The notes: generated by a model not told the origin, from the letters alone. Shown: positions 48,733 through 60,410, counted from the first letter of the stretch. The stretch is 64,000 nucleotides of DNA from Sindora glabra (GCA_020226215.1 CM035232.1:65692184-65756183); one strand, 5' to 3'. Program-made: numbers and translations.

Positions 48733-50287
48733 TGTTAGCCTTAACCCTACTAAGGAAGTTTTGATGATAACAAAACATTTTGACGCTCTTGGATTTTAGC
48801 TAATGATCCACTAGAATCTTGATGTAAAAAGTGAAGATTGAAAATTGAAAATCATGATTAGTGTTGCTAAAACTTTAGTTAAGATCATAGGATAAATTTA
48901 TGAAAAAGGAATTAATTATTAAGGAGTTCAGGATTTTCATGAAAAATGTTAATCATTAAGTTTAATCTTGTGTCTAAAAACTTTTGAAAATGAGGTTAGA
49001 TTGTGCTTTGAGTAAAACAATTATTTTTCAAAATCAACTATCTTAGAAAATTAGAAAAATAAGGTATGAATTGATTCACCAATCGATTTCAAGCATCCAA
49101 AAGCAATCTAGAATGCCCGAATCAATTCACCAATCGATTTTAGGCATCTAAAAAATAATCTAGAATGACTAAATCAATTCACCAATTGATTCTAGGCATC
49201 TAGATAGCAATCCAGAATGCTCAAATTTACCAATCAATTCTAAGCATCGAAAGAGCACAATGCATATGCTAAATCAATTCACCAATCGATTGTAAAGGTC
49301 CAGAGAGCAAATATGTGAAATGAATCGATTCACCAATTAATTCCTCACTTCAAAAAAAATTCAAAATCCAGTTTTCGCAAATTGATTAATGGACCTATTC
49401 ATTAACTTGTTATTTTTACTTAAACATTATTTTTGAAAAGGCTAAATTGATTCACCGATCGATTCTGCATATTCAAAGTCAAACAAAGATTTGGTGAATC
49501 AATTCACTATATATTAATTATGAATCGATTCACTAATTGAGTCATCGAGACTTTTTCAAAAATTGGAAAATAGCCTAAATCAATTCACTAATCGATTCAC
49601 AAGGCACCAACTACTCTATGACAACTATATTTTCTAAGTAACAGACTTTTTACTCTTCTAACCTTTATATAAAGTCTTATTTCAATTTCTAAACACAAGA
49701 AAGAGCTTTCACTATTACATAAACACAAAAGACATCTTTTTCCCTTATTTAAAACTTGAAAATCCTTTAAGCTTATCAAATTGAAATTTCTTTCTTAATG
49801 ATCTACTGTGTAATCCAATTTATAGAGTTTATAAGCTATATCCTTATATTCAAAACATATAGTTATTGTATTCTAGGGTAAGATATCCTTAAGGACTTCA
49901 AGAGTGTTGAATCTCTTAGTAGATAAAAACTTTGAGAAAGGATTCTCAAAGGGATTTTTAAAAGAAAAGTAGAAGCTTGTATTAAGGCTCCTTCAAGGGC
50001 CCTCAAACTTGAAGAGATAGTGATTTAAAGTTCAAATCCAAGTTAGAGAAGCTTAGTATTGGATGTACACCTTAGAGTGTTAGATTTTTAAGGATGGAAC
50101 CACTATAAATAATTATGTTTGAACCTTCTCTTCTTTATCTTTTTATTTACTTGTTCATCTTCTTGTTGTTATATACTTGCTACTATGTTAAGTTTGCATA
50201 TACATTTGTTCATCAATTTTATTATTCATTCATTCATCATCCTACATTGTCATTATCTTTAAAATTTTTCTAAAATATTGAATAACA
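48733..50287 (+). repeat. 5' LTR of the SIRE-type element
   Basis: It starts TGTTAGCCTTAACCC and ends AAAATATTGAATAACA. From 49070 to 49600 it contains many copies of AATCAATTCACCAATCGATT, a palindromic motif. A TATA box (TTTATATAAAG) lies at 49664-49674. Compared with the 3' LTR it lacks about 20 bp (the CCCAATTCACCACCTTTTGG stretch) just before its end. Confidence 0.9.
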
Positions 50288-50289
50288 TT

Positions 50290-50305
50290 TGGTATCCGAG
50301 TTTGG
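50290..50305 (+). promoter_or_regulatory. Primer-binding site of the SIRE-type element
   Basis: TGGTATCCGAGTTTGG, two bases after the 5' LTR. Copia elements usually have TGGTATCAGAGC, complementary to the 3' end of initiator methionine tRNA; this is a slightly mutated version. Confidence 0.8.
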
Positions 50306-50344
50306 CTCTTGGCATAAGATCTCATGATCTCAAGAGGATCTAAT

Positions 50345-52010
50345 GAATATAAATAGTGCTAGTATTTTATATGAGTGTCTTCCATTAAACAAACTATGAG
50401 GTTTTAATGGAAAAAATTATACTTATTAGAAATAAAAAATGAAATATTTTATAAAAGCTACTGGTATTGATGTGTGAGATTTAATTGAAAATGGTTATAG
50501 TTTACCAGCAAAAAGGGAAAATAATGCAAAGGACTTGAAACCAAAACCTGAATGGACTGAAGAAGAGAAAAGAAAACATGAACTTCATTCTAAAGCTAAA
50601 TGGATTTTATCAAATGTCTTATGGCCTAGTGAATATGAAAGGATATTAAATTGTATATTTACTAAAGAAATATGGGATGCGCTTAAGGTAGCTTATGTAG
50701 ATACCACACAGGTCAAAGAAAGCAAAATGCATACTTTAGTCTATCAATATGAATTGTTTAGGATGAATGATAGAAAGCCTATTAAAGGAATAATGTAAAG
50801 GTTTATAGCTCTTGTTAGCCAATTAAGTCTCCTTGGTAGGCACCTTATAGATGGAGAAATTGTCCATAAGGTATTAAGATCATTGACAATTGAATGGTAA
50901 TCAAAGATAACTGCTATTAAAGAAGTAATGAAGATAAAGATGCCAACTTTACAAGATTTGTTTAGAAATTTGGAGGAGCATGAGATAAAACTTAAGAGAT
51001 ATGTAAATGATAATGAAAGAAAGAAGAAGTCCTTTGCCTCTAAAGTAGAAACAAATGTAGATGAGGATGAAAGTGATAAAAATTGTCAAGAAGAATTATT
51101 TGACATATAATTAAAAGATGACTTAGCCCTCCTCACTAAGAAATACTAGAGGGCACTTAGAAGAATAGGTGGCAAAAGAAGATTGCCTCATGAAAACAAA
51201 TGTACAAATAAAGGAGAAACCCAAAAATAAGCTACTCTAATATACTATGAATGTAAATAGCAAAGACATATCAAGTTTGATTGTCCTATTTATTTAAAGA
51301 AGCAATTAGAGCTTGAAAAGAAAAGGAATAGAAATGCTCATAAAAAAGCACATTTAGCTGCTTGGAGAGATGATGATGGCAGTAACTTATATAATAATAA
51401 TGATATGGATGAAGAAGCTTTCTTGTGCTTAATAACTTTTAAAGAACAAGATGGAGATGAGATATTCCTTTCTAGTTTAGATGATGAACTAGAATATGTC
51501 ATTTCTAATTTAAATTTAGAATTGCTTAAGGTTAAAAGAAATATTAAACTTTTAAAGAAGTTGATATCTTCTTTGGAAGATAATATTGAACAACTTAAAA
51601 AGAAAATGAAGAACTAATTCAAGAAGTTGAGAGCCTTAAGAGAACTTCTCAAGAATGCACTTCTTACGAGACTCTCAAGTAAAAGTTTAGTGATTTCACT
51701 AAAACTCTTAAGAAGTTCACAAAGGGAAAAGACTCACTAGACACTTTTCTTGGTCAAAAGACCAGCTTTAATAAAGAAAATCTTAATTATACACTAAATA
51801 AAAAAATTCACTATTACAAAGACTTCTTTGTCAAAGAGACTATGAAGAGGCAACTAAGGATAACTTGCTTCTACTATGGAGAGGAGGGTCATGGAATTTA
51901 TTCTTTTATATATAGAAGAAATATAAATATTAGAACAAAGAAAATTTGAGTCCTTAAAAGGACATATGTGCCAGTTAACAAAGTTAGACTTAAATTTCTT
52001 TGGATACTAA
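50345..52010 (+). pseudogene. SIRE-type gag, degraded
   Basis: The frame begins MNINSASILYECLP and shows the UBN2-type gag: AKWILSNVLWPSEYERI and EIWDALKVAYVDTTQVKESK (50590-50730), then SLLGRHLIDGEIVHKVLRSL and LQDLFRNLEEHEIKLKRY. A CCHC-like knuckle (YYECKxQRHIKFDCP, about 51241-51290) keeps only part of its ligands. A coiled-coil region (51470-51610) and a second damaged knuckle (CFYYGEEGHGIYSF, about 51870) follow. Several TAA/TAG stops break it. Confidence 0.82.
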
Positions 52011-52035
52011 AAGTCAAGAATTGATATTTCTTTTG

Positions 52036-52340
52036 TAAGTGTGTTAAGTGAGATATGGTACTTGGATAGGAGCTGCTTAAGACATATGACAGGAGATAGA
52101 TCCAAATTCATCTCATTAGCATTCAATGAAGGAGGAAATATCACCTTTAGAGATAATTCAAAGGAAAAAGTTATGGGGAAAGGTAAAGTGGGTAAGAACT
52201 TTGAATCTTATATTAATAATGTCTTATATGCCAAAGGACTTAAGCATAATTTGCTTAACATTAGTAAATTTTGTGACAAAAGGAACAAAGTCACATTTGA
52301 TTCTATTTGTTACATTATTGAAAACCAAAATGATAAGTAA
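52036..52340 (+). pseudogene. SIRE-type protease, active site damaged
   Basis: WYLDRSCLRHMTGD corresponds to the family's WYLDSGCSRHMTGD, so the catalytic Asp-Ser-Gly has become Asp-Arg-Ser. The rest (NVLYAKGLKHNLLNISKFCD) is well preserved and open to 52340. Confidence 0.85.
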
Positions 52341-52448
52341 ATTAAGTTGATTGGTAAGAGGTATGGAAATATCTATATGATAGACATTGGTAATAAGCTT
52401 TCTTTAGATTCTAAATGCTTAGTTAGTATAAATGATGATTCTTAGATT

Positions 52449-53352
52449 TGACATAACAGACTTACTTATGCAAGCATGGATTTTATAGGAAAACTTTCTA
52501 AAAATAATTTAGTTAATGGTTTTCCAAAATTAAAGTTTGTCAAAAATAAAATTTGTGATGCTTGCTAAAAAAAAAAACAAGTAAAAACCTCTTTCAAATC
52601 TAAAAATCTTATTTCTATCATTAGACCACTTCAATTACTATACATAAATTTAGTTAGTCCATCAAGAATTAAAAGTCATGGAGGAAATCTCTATGTATTT
52701 GTAATTGTTGATGACTAATCAAGATTTACATAGACATTATTTCTTCCTTCTAAAGAAAAATCCTTTGAAGCTTTTAAAAGACTTGCAAAATCCTTGCAAA
52801 ATGAAAAATGAATGTTTATAATAAGTATTAGAAGTGATCATGGAAGGGAATTTAAAAACTATAATTTCACTTATTTTATGATGAAAATAAAATTAAGCAT
52901 AACTTCTCATCTCCTAAAACACCTCAACAAAATGGAGTTATTGAAAGGAAAAAATATTTGTATAAAAGATGGCAAGAACCATACTTAATGATAACTCTTT
53001 TCTAAAATCCTTTTAGGTTGAAGCAGTGAATATTGTTTGCTATGTAATGAATAGAGCCTTTATAAGACCAATTTTAAAGAAAACCCTCTATGAACTTTAC
53101 AACGGAAGAAAACTAAATATTTCACATTTCCATGTTTTTGGTTGCAAATGTTTTGTTCACAATAATGGAAAAGATAATTTTGGAAAGTTTAATGCTAAAT
53201 CTGATGAAGCTATTTTTATTGGTTATTCTTTTAATAGAAAAGCTTACAAAGTTTACAATAAAAGAACTTTGCTAGTAGAAGAATTTCTACATGTTGTATT
53301 TTATGAGTTTTATCCTATCATGAAGAAAGTATCAAATGAAGATGAAGAGTAG
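52449..53352 (+). pseudogene. SIRE-type integrase, degraded
   Basis: The zinc-binding region starts HNRLTYASMDFIGKLS and ends CDAC. The core shows VIVDD (first catalytic Asp), RSDHGREF (second Asp) and PQQNGVIERK (Glu). Frame changes occur after the first Asp and again before the second. The C-terminal part is open at 53026-53352 (FGCKCFVHNNGKDN, FIGYSFNRKAYKVYNKRT). Integrase placed between protease and RT is diagnostic for Copia. Confidence 0.85.
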
Positions 53353-53649
53353 GCAGATTCATGGATAATTCAAAAGAAGCCAAATGAAGAGATGAAAGAT
53401 GGAAAAAAGAATGATAAAATCGAAGAAGTAGCTCCATCAATAAAAAGTGCAGAATAAGAACTAACTTATGGACATGAAAAAGAATTGAGAATGATGAAAG
53501 GTCATCCTATTAATTCGGTCATTGGTGATATAATTCACAGGGTAATTAGAAACTCTCTTAAGAATATATGTGATCATCTAGCATTTTTGTCTCAAAATAA
53601 ACCCAAAAACACAAATGAAGCCAAAATTGATGAACATTGAGTTTTGGTA

Positions 53650-54420
53650 ATGTAAGAAGAATTAAATTAGTTTAAAAGAAATAAAGTTTGGGAACTTGTG
53701 CCAGGACTAAATAATTATCCAATTCTTGGCACAAATGGGTGTTTAGAAATAAGTTAGATAAAAATGGCGTCATAGTTAGAAACAAAGGCAAATTGGTTGC
53801 ACAAGGATACAACCAAGAGTATGGTATTGATTATGATGAGACATATGCACTAATAGCTAGACTAGAAGTAATTAGAATGTTGTTAGTATTTGCATGCATG
53901 AAAAGTTTCACACTTTACCAAATGGATGTTAAAAGTACTTTTTTAAATGACATAATCATATAGGAAGTATATGTAGACAACCTCTAGGTTTTGAAAGTTA
54001 TTTCTTTCCAAATTATATGTTTAAAATGAAGAAAGCTTTATATGGTCTAAAATAAGCTCCTAGAACTTAGTATGAAAGACTAAGTAAGTTTCTAATGGAA
54101 AAAGGTTTTTCAAGAGGAAAAGTTGATATTACTTTATTTACAAAACAAAAAGATGATGACCTCCTTCTTGTGCAAATATATGTTAATGATGTCATATTTG
54201 GTGCTACTAATGAATCCATGTGCATAGAATTTGCTAAGTTAATGCAAAATGAATTTGAAATGTCTATGATGTGAGAGCTAAATTTCTTTCTTGGGCTACA
54301 AATTAAGCAATCAAGTGATGGAATCTTTATAAGCTAATCTAAATATACAAAGGAACTACTGAAGAAATTTAAGATGAGTAAAGCTAAATCATCTCCTACC
54401 CTTATTTATAGTAACCAAAC
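53650..54420 (+). pseudogene. SIRE-type reverse transcriptase, degraded
   Basis: KGKLVAQGYNQEYGIDYDET, then MDVKSTFLND (normally MDVKSAFLNG), KKALYGLKxAPR and YVNDVIFGAT at about 54178-54207. The catalytic YVDD box has become YVND, losing the first of the two paired Asp residues. Stops at several points. Confidence 0.87.
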
Positions 54421-54654
54421 TAGATTTAGATTAAGAAGGAAAAAAAGGTTAAGGTAACAATGTATAAAGGAATAATAGGATCCTTGTTCTATTTAATTGC
54501 TAGCAGACCATATATTATGTTTAGTACACATATGTGTGCAAGATTTCAAGCTAATCCAAAAGAATCACACTTAACTACTATGAAAAGGATTTTCAAATAT
54601 CTTAGGGGCACACCTCACTTTAGCTTATAATATCCCAAAGAAAAATTGAATTTC

Positions 54655-55035
54655 CTAATAGGTTATTTGGATGCCAATTTTGCTGGTAACAAGTCAGATA
54701 GAAAGAGCACTAGTGGTGTATGTTAATTTCTTGGTCATTCCTTAGTCTTTTGGTATAGCAAAAAAAAAATTGTATGGCGCTATCCACTGATGAGGCAAAA
54801 TACATAGCAACAAATAATTGTTATGCTCAACTCTTGTGGATGAAGCAACAATTATCGAATTATAGGCTAATTTTTATAAACATTCCTATAAAATGTGATA
54901 ACATAAGTGCTATAAATCTTACCAAGAATCCTATCATGTGCTCAAGATCCAAACATATAGAAATAAGATATCATTTTATTCATGACCATGTCTAAAGAGG
55001 AGATATTTCATTAGAATTTGTTCAAATTGATTTCT
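54655..55035 (+). pseudogene. SIRE-type RNase H, degraded
   Basis: GYLDANFAGNKSDRKSTSG (54661-54717), FLGHSLVFWYSKKK, then a shift, LSTDEAKYIA (relatives: LSTAEAEYIA), SKHIEIRYHFIHDHV and a final LADIFTK-like phrase. Order and spacing are as in Copia RNase H. Confidence 0.83.
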
Positions 55036-58000
55036 AATTGGCAGACATTTTCACTAAGCTTTTTAGTGAAGATTGTTTTAATTTCATAAGAAGAAAACTG
55101 GGCATGTTGAATTTTCTTAGGAAATGATTCATGCATTCATTTCATGTTGTAATATATTTATTGACTTAAGCTTTGGAGATATCTCAAAAGTTTATTTTGT
55201 AGACACTACCCTTCATCTTTAGCAATATCAACTAAAGTTAAGGTTCAATCATCCATAGGATCAAAAGGTTAAGTTTTTAGCTATTTGAGAAGTGAAAAGA
55301 TATGAAGAGAAATTCAATTTGCAGGGAATTGAGTAGTTAATTGATTAAAAAATTTCACATTCAAGGGAATGAATTGAGTGCTAAATCAATTCTACAGATA
55401 AATATTTGTCTTTAGAAGTCTCGAATTGATTCCTAAATCGATTGATAGCTTATGAAGGGAAGGCTCAAATTTAAATTTTTCTACTCATGAATCGAGTGGT
55501 TAATTGATTCATAGATGATTATATTCATCTATGAATCAATTCACTAATCGATTCAGAGGGTCTTTATTTAAACCTCATCTCTTTTCTACTACATAGTTGT
55601 TCCCTTTCACCTTTCATCATGCCCTTTCACTTCTTTCTCATTAAAGACCCTCAAAAATACTATTTAAAGACATTCTTTGTTCTTCCCAGCATTTCTCAAC
55701 ATATCAAATCACCTACATTCTAAATTTATGATTCAACTTAGAACCCTTCAATGGCAACCTACTGTTAAAATTTCTTTCTACTATCAAATTTGTGTGATAA
55801 TGAATCATATAAGAAGAAAAGCATGGCTACAAAGCATCCATGTACTAAATCAAGCAAAAGCAAGGGAAAATCCTTAGGGTCGTCATCTCATCCCCTACCT
55901 TCTGCTGATCAAGTTCTTGAAAAGGCTTATTACTCTAAGGTAACAACTTTCAAAAAATTTCTACAATGCATGACTAAAGAAATAGAACCCAAAAACTACT
56001 AGGATGTAAGATTTTTTAGAAATGAAAATTTGGAGATATATTATATATTCAAAAACTTAGGTTTACTTAAATTTCTTGGGTATGCTATTGATATATATAC
56101 CCTAGCCTTGTATATCAATTTTATGCGAATCTCAAAAAGAGTGGACAGGAAAGCTTGCTAGAATTAATCTCCAATGTCAAAGGTGAAAGATTTTCTATTG
56201 AAATCCATGAATTAGTTGCAATTTTTTATATGGATGTAAACCTAGGTCGGGCTACTTTTTCACTAGATTAGGTTAATACAATACCAGTCCCAATCCTAGC
56301 CTTAAATTGACATTTACTAGACAGGTTTAGGTGAATTTTTATAACTCGTTACATTTTATTATTATTATTATCATATTAGTTATTTTTTTTATATATTATT
56401 ATGACATAAAATTTTATCATATATGTCAATAAGTCATATATATTATACATGAAAATTAATATATATTTAATAAAATAAATATATACCATTAAAATCTAGT
56501 AAATGTATGACTTTATGTTTCATAATATATATATTTAACAAAATAATTTAAATTTTATATTGATTAAAAATTTTATATTATATATTTATTTTATTTAATA
56601 AAATAAGTATATATTATTAAATATATATTTATCAAGTTTAAAGTATTATATATAAAAATAAATATATTTAATAATTTATATATTATCAAATATATATAAA
56701 TAAATAACTATATAAATAATATATTAATAAAAATAATTATAATAATTTTTATATAATAAAAACTAAATAATAATGTATTATATTATATATATGTATAATA
56801 TATTTAAAATTAATATCAAAATTATTAATTTAAATTATTTAAATAATTTAAATTTTTAATATTAAAGTACTAATTCAAAATTTAATATAATTATTTATTT
56901 TGATAAACTTATATAATATATATTAATAATATTAAATATATAAATTTATTAATTTTAATATTAAAAAATATTTAATATTGCTCATATATATATATATAAT
57001 TTTAATATCTATATAAAAATTAAACATACAATAATAAATACACTAATTATTACTTACTACTATTATCAGGTTAACGGACTAATCCAATAATTTGACGAGT
57101 TAACACTTACTAGTTCCAATCCTTTATTAATCCCAATCCCAGTCTAAGTAAAATTATATCAGTTTCAGGTCAATCTGTTAAACCCAACTAGTTTTGACAC
57201 CTCTATCTTAAAATCATAAAGAATAAGTTATAGATTATAAGACTTTCAATGGAAAACATGCTTTTACATTATACAATTGCCAAAATAATTCTTCCCAAAA
57301 GGCATAACTTCATATAGGTTGATGATCATGAGTTATTCCTAATGTGGGCTATCAAAATAGAATGTCCCAACCAATTTTCCTCGCTAAATTCTACTCCGCA
57401 TGCACTCACGAGCAAATAAAGATTTCCTTTCACATAGGATGATACTTATAAAGCTTTTTAAAATTTCTAGAATCCAAGTTAATTAGGATGCCAAAAGTTA
57501 AAAAATATAAGGAATCAAAAAGGTTGAAAGCTAAAAACATGAAGTAAATATCCTTTCAAAAGATTAAAGGTGTTTGGTGCTTTATTGAAAGAGGAGACAT
57601 TGTTAAAGAGTTTGAAATGAGAACTTTGAAAGATCACATTACAGCACTTCATTATAAGACAAGAAAGGAACTTAAATCTTATCTTAAGCATTAGCTTAGG
57701 AAACTCTGAAGTAAGTTGAATATTAATGAAGAAAAAGATGATAGCTCTCTTGAAGAAAAACTAGTCTTTTCCTAAAGCAAAAAGAAGAACCAAAGAGAAG
57801 CAAGAAGCAGTTCCCTCAGAAGAGGAAGGATAAGAAGAAGGAGATTTTGAAGCCATTGCTTCAGATCATGAAGAAAAAGGGGACAATTTAGAGCATATGG
57901 TGGATGATTAGATATAATTGTTCCTTTAGCCCCATTATCCCTATAGGTTTTATTTTTAAAAACTGATTTTCTATGTTTTATCTTTTATAATGGACATGTT

Positions 58001-58282
58001 TTATTTTGCTGCTTATCATGATATTTTATTTACTACTTTTTTATGCTTAAATTGGATATTTATCTTTGTTAAATAATAACTAATTATTAGTTATATGGAC
58101 ATGTTGGATATTTATCCTAAGTATTTTTATGCTTATTATGCTTCATTTTTTAATTGATGCTAAAAAGGGGAGAAATTAAAAAAAAAACATGTAATTAAAT
58201 GGCATGATTTGAGGGGGAGTATCCTAACTAAGGAGAACTAACATGTGGAACATGATTTAATTTCAAAATGGTTTGTTATCAT
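55036..58282 (+). other. 3' region of the SIRE-type element with env-like remnant
   Basis: A second set of AATCGATT-type palindromic repeats lies at 55300-55560. The short open frame at 55790-56002 (MATKHPCTKSSKSKGKSLGS and KVTTFKKFLQCMTKEIEP, in part) looks like the start of the env-like or plant-specific protein of SIRE elements. It continues in eroded form to 56236, is cut by the hAT-like element, and resumes at about 57215-57920 with an acidic/basic tail (EEKLVFS, KKKNQREA). The role of this protein is not established. Stops make this copy non-functional. Confidence 0.6.
56237..57205 (-). mobile_element. hAT-like non-autonomous TIR element, copy 2, nested in the SIRE-type element
   Basis: The reverse complement begins TAGAGGTGTCAAAACTAGTT and runs closely parallel to the copy at 11963-13017: GGGTTTAACAGATTGACCTG at the start, the same ATATAT-rich middle, and AGTGAAAAAGTAGCCCGACC near the end. 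Compared with copy 1 it lacks about 70 bp between GACCT and AGGTTTA, joined at a short shared sequence. The flanking 8-mers (TATGGATG and TCTTAAAA) do not match. Confidence 0.7.
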
Positions 58283-58297
58283 AAAAAAGGGAGAGAT
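58283..58297 (+). promoter_or_regulatory. Polypurine tract of the SIRE-type element
   Basis: AAAAAAGGGAGAGAT directly before the 3' LTR. SIRE elements typically have AAAAAGGGGGAGATT here; it primes plus-strand DNA synthesis. Confidence 0.75.
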
Positions 58298-59764
58298 TAT
58301 TAGTCTTAGCCCTATTAAGGAATTGTTTATGATAATAAAATATTTTAACACTCTTGCATTTTGGCATATAATTAACTAGAATCTTAATGCAAAAAATGAA
58401 GATTACAAATTGAAAATCATGATTAGTGTAGCTAAAACATTAGTCAGGATCATAGGATAAATTTGTAAAAGAGGAATTAATTATTAAGGAGTTTAAGTTT
58501 TCATGAAAAATGTTAATCATTAAGTTTAATCTTGTGTCTAAAAACTTTTGAAAATGAGGCTGGAATGTGCTTCAAGTAAAATAATTATTTTTCAAAATTA
58601 GCTCTCTTAGAAAATCAGAAAAATAAGGTAAAAATTAATTTTAGGCATCTGAAGAGAAATCTAGAATGTCCAAATTGATTCACCAATTAATTCCAAGCAT
58701 TAAGAGAGCTTAATGCATATACTGAATCGATTTACTAATTGATTATGAAGGTCCAAAGAGCAAACTGGGTGAAATGAATCGATTCACTAATAATTCATCA
58801 CTTTAAAAAATTTCAAAATCTACTTTTCATGAACTGATAGATGGACTTGTTCATTAACTTGTCATTTTTACTTAAACATTATTTTTAAAAAAGTTGAATT
58901 GATTCACCAATCGATTCTGCACATCCAGAGCCTAAGAGGGATTTGGTGAATTGATTCACCATATATTGATTTTAAATTATAAATTGATTCACTAAGACTT
59001 TTTCAAAAATTTTAAAGTAGCCTAAATCAATTCACTAATTAATTCATAAAGCACCAACTACTTTGTAATGGCTATATGTTTTGAGTATCGAATTTTTTAC
59101 TTTTCCAACCTCCATATATAAAGGTCCTCATTTCAATTTCAAAACACATGAAAAGGCTTTTATTGTTACATAGACATAAAAAATATCTTTTTCCTTTATC
59201 CAAAACCTAAAAATCTTTTGTGTTTATCATATTGAAATTTATCTCTTAGTGCTCTATTATGTAATCCAACTTATAAAGTTTGTGAACTATATCCTTGTAT
59301 TCAAAACATACAGTTGTTATATTCTAGAGTGAAGTATCCCTAAGGACTTCAAATGTGTTGAATCTCGTGGTAGATAAAGACTTTAAGAAAGGATTCTTAA
59401 AGGAATTTTTAGAAGAAAAATAGACACTTGTACTGAGGCTTCTTCAAGTGTCCTTAAACTTGAAGAGATAGTGATTTAAAGTTCAAATCCAAGTTAGAAA
59501 GGCTTGGTAATGAATGTATACCTTAGAGTGTTGAATCTTCAAGGCTGGAACCATTATAAATAGCTATGTTTGACCCTTCTCTTCTTTATCTCTTTATTTA
59601 CTTGTTTGTTTCCTTATTGTTATATACTTGTTGCTGTGTTAAGTTTGCATATATATTTGTTCATTGATTTTATTCTTCATTCATTTATCATCCTATATTA
59701 TCATTATCTCTGAAAATTTTCTAAAACCCAATTCACCACCTTTTGGGTAAAATATTAAATAACA
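58298..59764 (+). repeat. 3' LTR of the SIRE-type element
   Basis: It starts TATTAGTCTTAGCCC (the TG has become TA) and ends AAAATATTAAATAACA; 1467 bp. It aligns with the 5' LTR along its length, including the AATCGATT-type repeats (58670-59050) and a TATA box (CATATATAAAGG, 59113-59124). Confidence 0.9.
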
Positions 59765-59989
59765 TGGTGAAGGAAAGAGAAGGTCACCAAACTAAGATGC
59801 TTTCTAGCCTAGGCAATGGTATTAATGAGGAAGAAAAGAAAAAAAGTATATTTTATTAGTTAAAATCATAAGGTCAACAAATAGACCTTAACATTAATGC
59901 AATAACTATTTTGCCACCTTTATTTATAATTGTTGAAGAGGATGGCATTGGAAAAAATTTCAATGATGAATCATTGGTAATAGTGATTG

Positions 59990-60140
59990 AGTTCAATGAA
60001 AATGAGATTAGTGAATTTGAAAGGCTGATTGAATAGATGAAGAACTATTTAAAGCCTCTAAATGTTAAGGGCCATGTGAATGGTTAGGTTTTAAATAAGG
60101 TTTTGATTGATGGAGGAGCTACTATGAACTTAATTCCTAG
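59990..60140 (+). pseudogene. Gypsy protease remnant
   Basis: Reads EISEFERLIE, MKNYLKPLNVKGHVNG and VLIDGGATMNLIPRLT. The DGG active-site loop keeps its Asp and Gly. It continues the gag that ends at 48732 on the far side of the Copia element. The text ends abruptly at about 60135. Confidence 0.75.
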
Positions 60141-60410
60141 GTTAACTATATAATCAACTATGACTTGAAAAAAATAAGGTTATAATAAACTATATAGTTA
60201 ACTATGACCTAAATAGTTGCTCTTTAAAGGTATATAGTTAAGTACATAGTCAACAATTACTTGAAAATCTGCTCTTAAAAGACTCATAGTTGACTATATA
60301 GTTGACTATGACTTAAAAAGTTACTTTTTAGAAGTTTGTAATCAAGTATATAGTCAATAATGCTATAAGAATTTTCTCTTGGGTAGTCTATAGTCGATTA
60401 TAGACCTTTG
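60137..60410. repeat. Palindromic tandem repeat, ATAGTTGACTAT type
   Basis: Four or five units of about 55-75 bp, each holding AGTTGACTATATAGTTGACT or a variant, followed by ATGACTTRAAAA. The motif TAGTYRACTA is self-complementary. Confidence 0.82.

Larger units (their letters stand above)
48733..59764 (+). mobile_element. SIRE/Maximus-type Ty1/Copia retrotransposon with env-like region
   Basis: Full-length, 11.0 kb: 5' LTR 48733-50287, primer site, gag, protease, integrase, RT, RNase H, a 3-kb region with an env-like remnant, polypurine tract, 3' LTR 58298-59764. The order PR-IN-RT-RH makes it Copia; long LTRs, a large UBN2-type gag and the env-like region mark the SIRE/Maximus lineage. Flanks are TAGCG (48728-48732) and TGGTG (59765-59769): a TSD with two transitions. 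The two LTRs agree at roughly 85-90% by eye in their first 300 bp, so the insertion is old. Every coding domain carries stops. It inserted into the Gypsy gag-protease and itself holds an hAT-like element. Confidence 0.93.
44011..60140 (+). mobile_element. Non-chromovirus Ty3/Gypsy element, split by three insertions
   Basis: One plus-strand Gypsy gag-protease can be followed across 16 kb. Pieces are 44011-44540, 45234-45711, 47270-48732 and 59765-60140. The gaps are filled by a TIR element, a solo LTR and a Copia element. The text continues across each gap in family order: GFKMPKFTTFFNKDNYV, then HIVQFIIEFREL, SIEDYLYQFS, FNFTIRKKLVNQYIANLS, YCKFHNMFGYITNN, and finally the protease VLIDGGATMNLIPRLT. 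These match the gag (WKVPDFTKFSG, SIDDYLNRF, YCKYHN in relatives) and protease of plant Tat/Athila-type Gypsy elements. RT, RNase H and integrase are missing; the coding text stops at about 60135, where a different repeat begins. Confidence 0.82.

Noticed and set aside
48733..59764. Endogenous pararetrovirus or infectious retrovirus because of the env-like region
   Set aside because: Domain order and LTRs are those of SIRE/Maximus Copia elements; the env-like protein of that lineage is not shown to act as an envelope, and this copy is broken.
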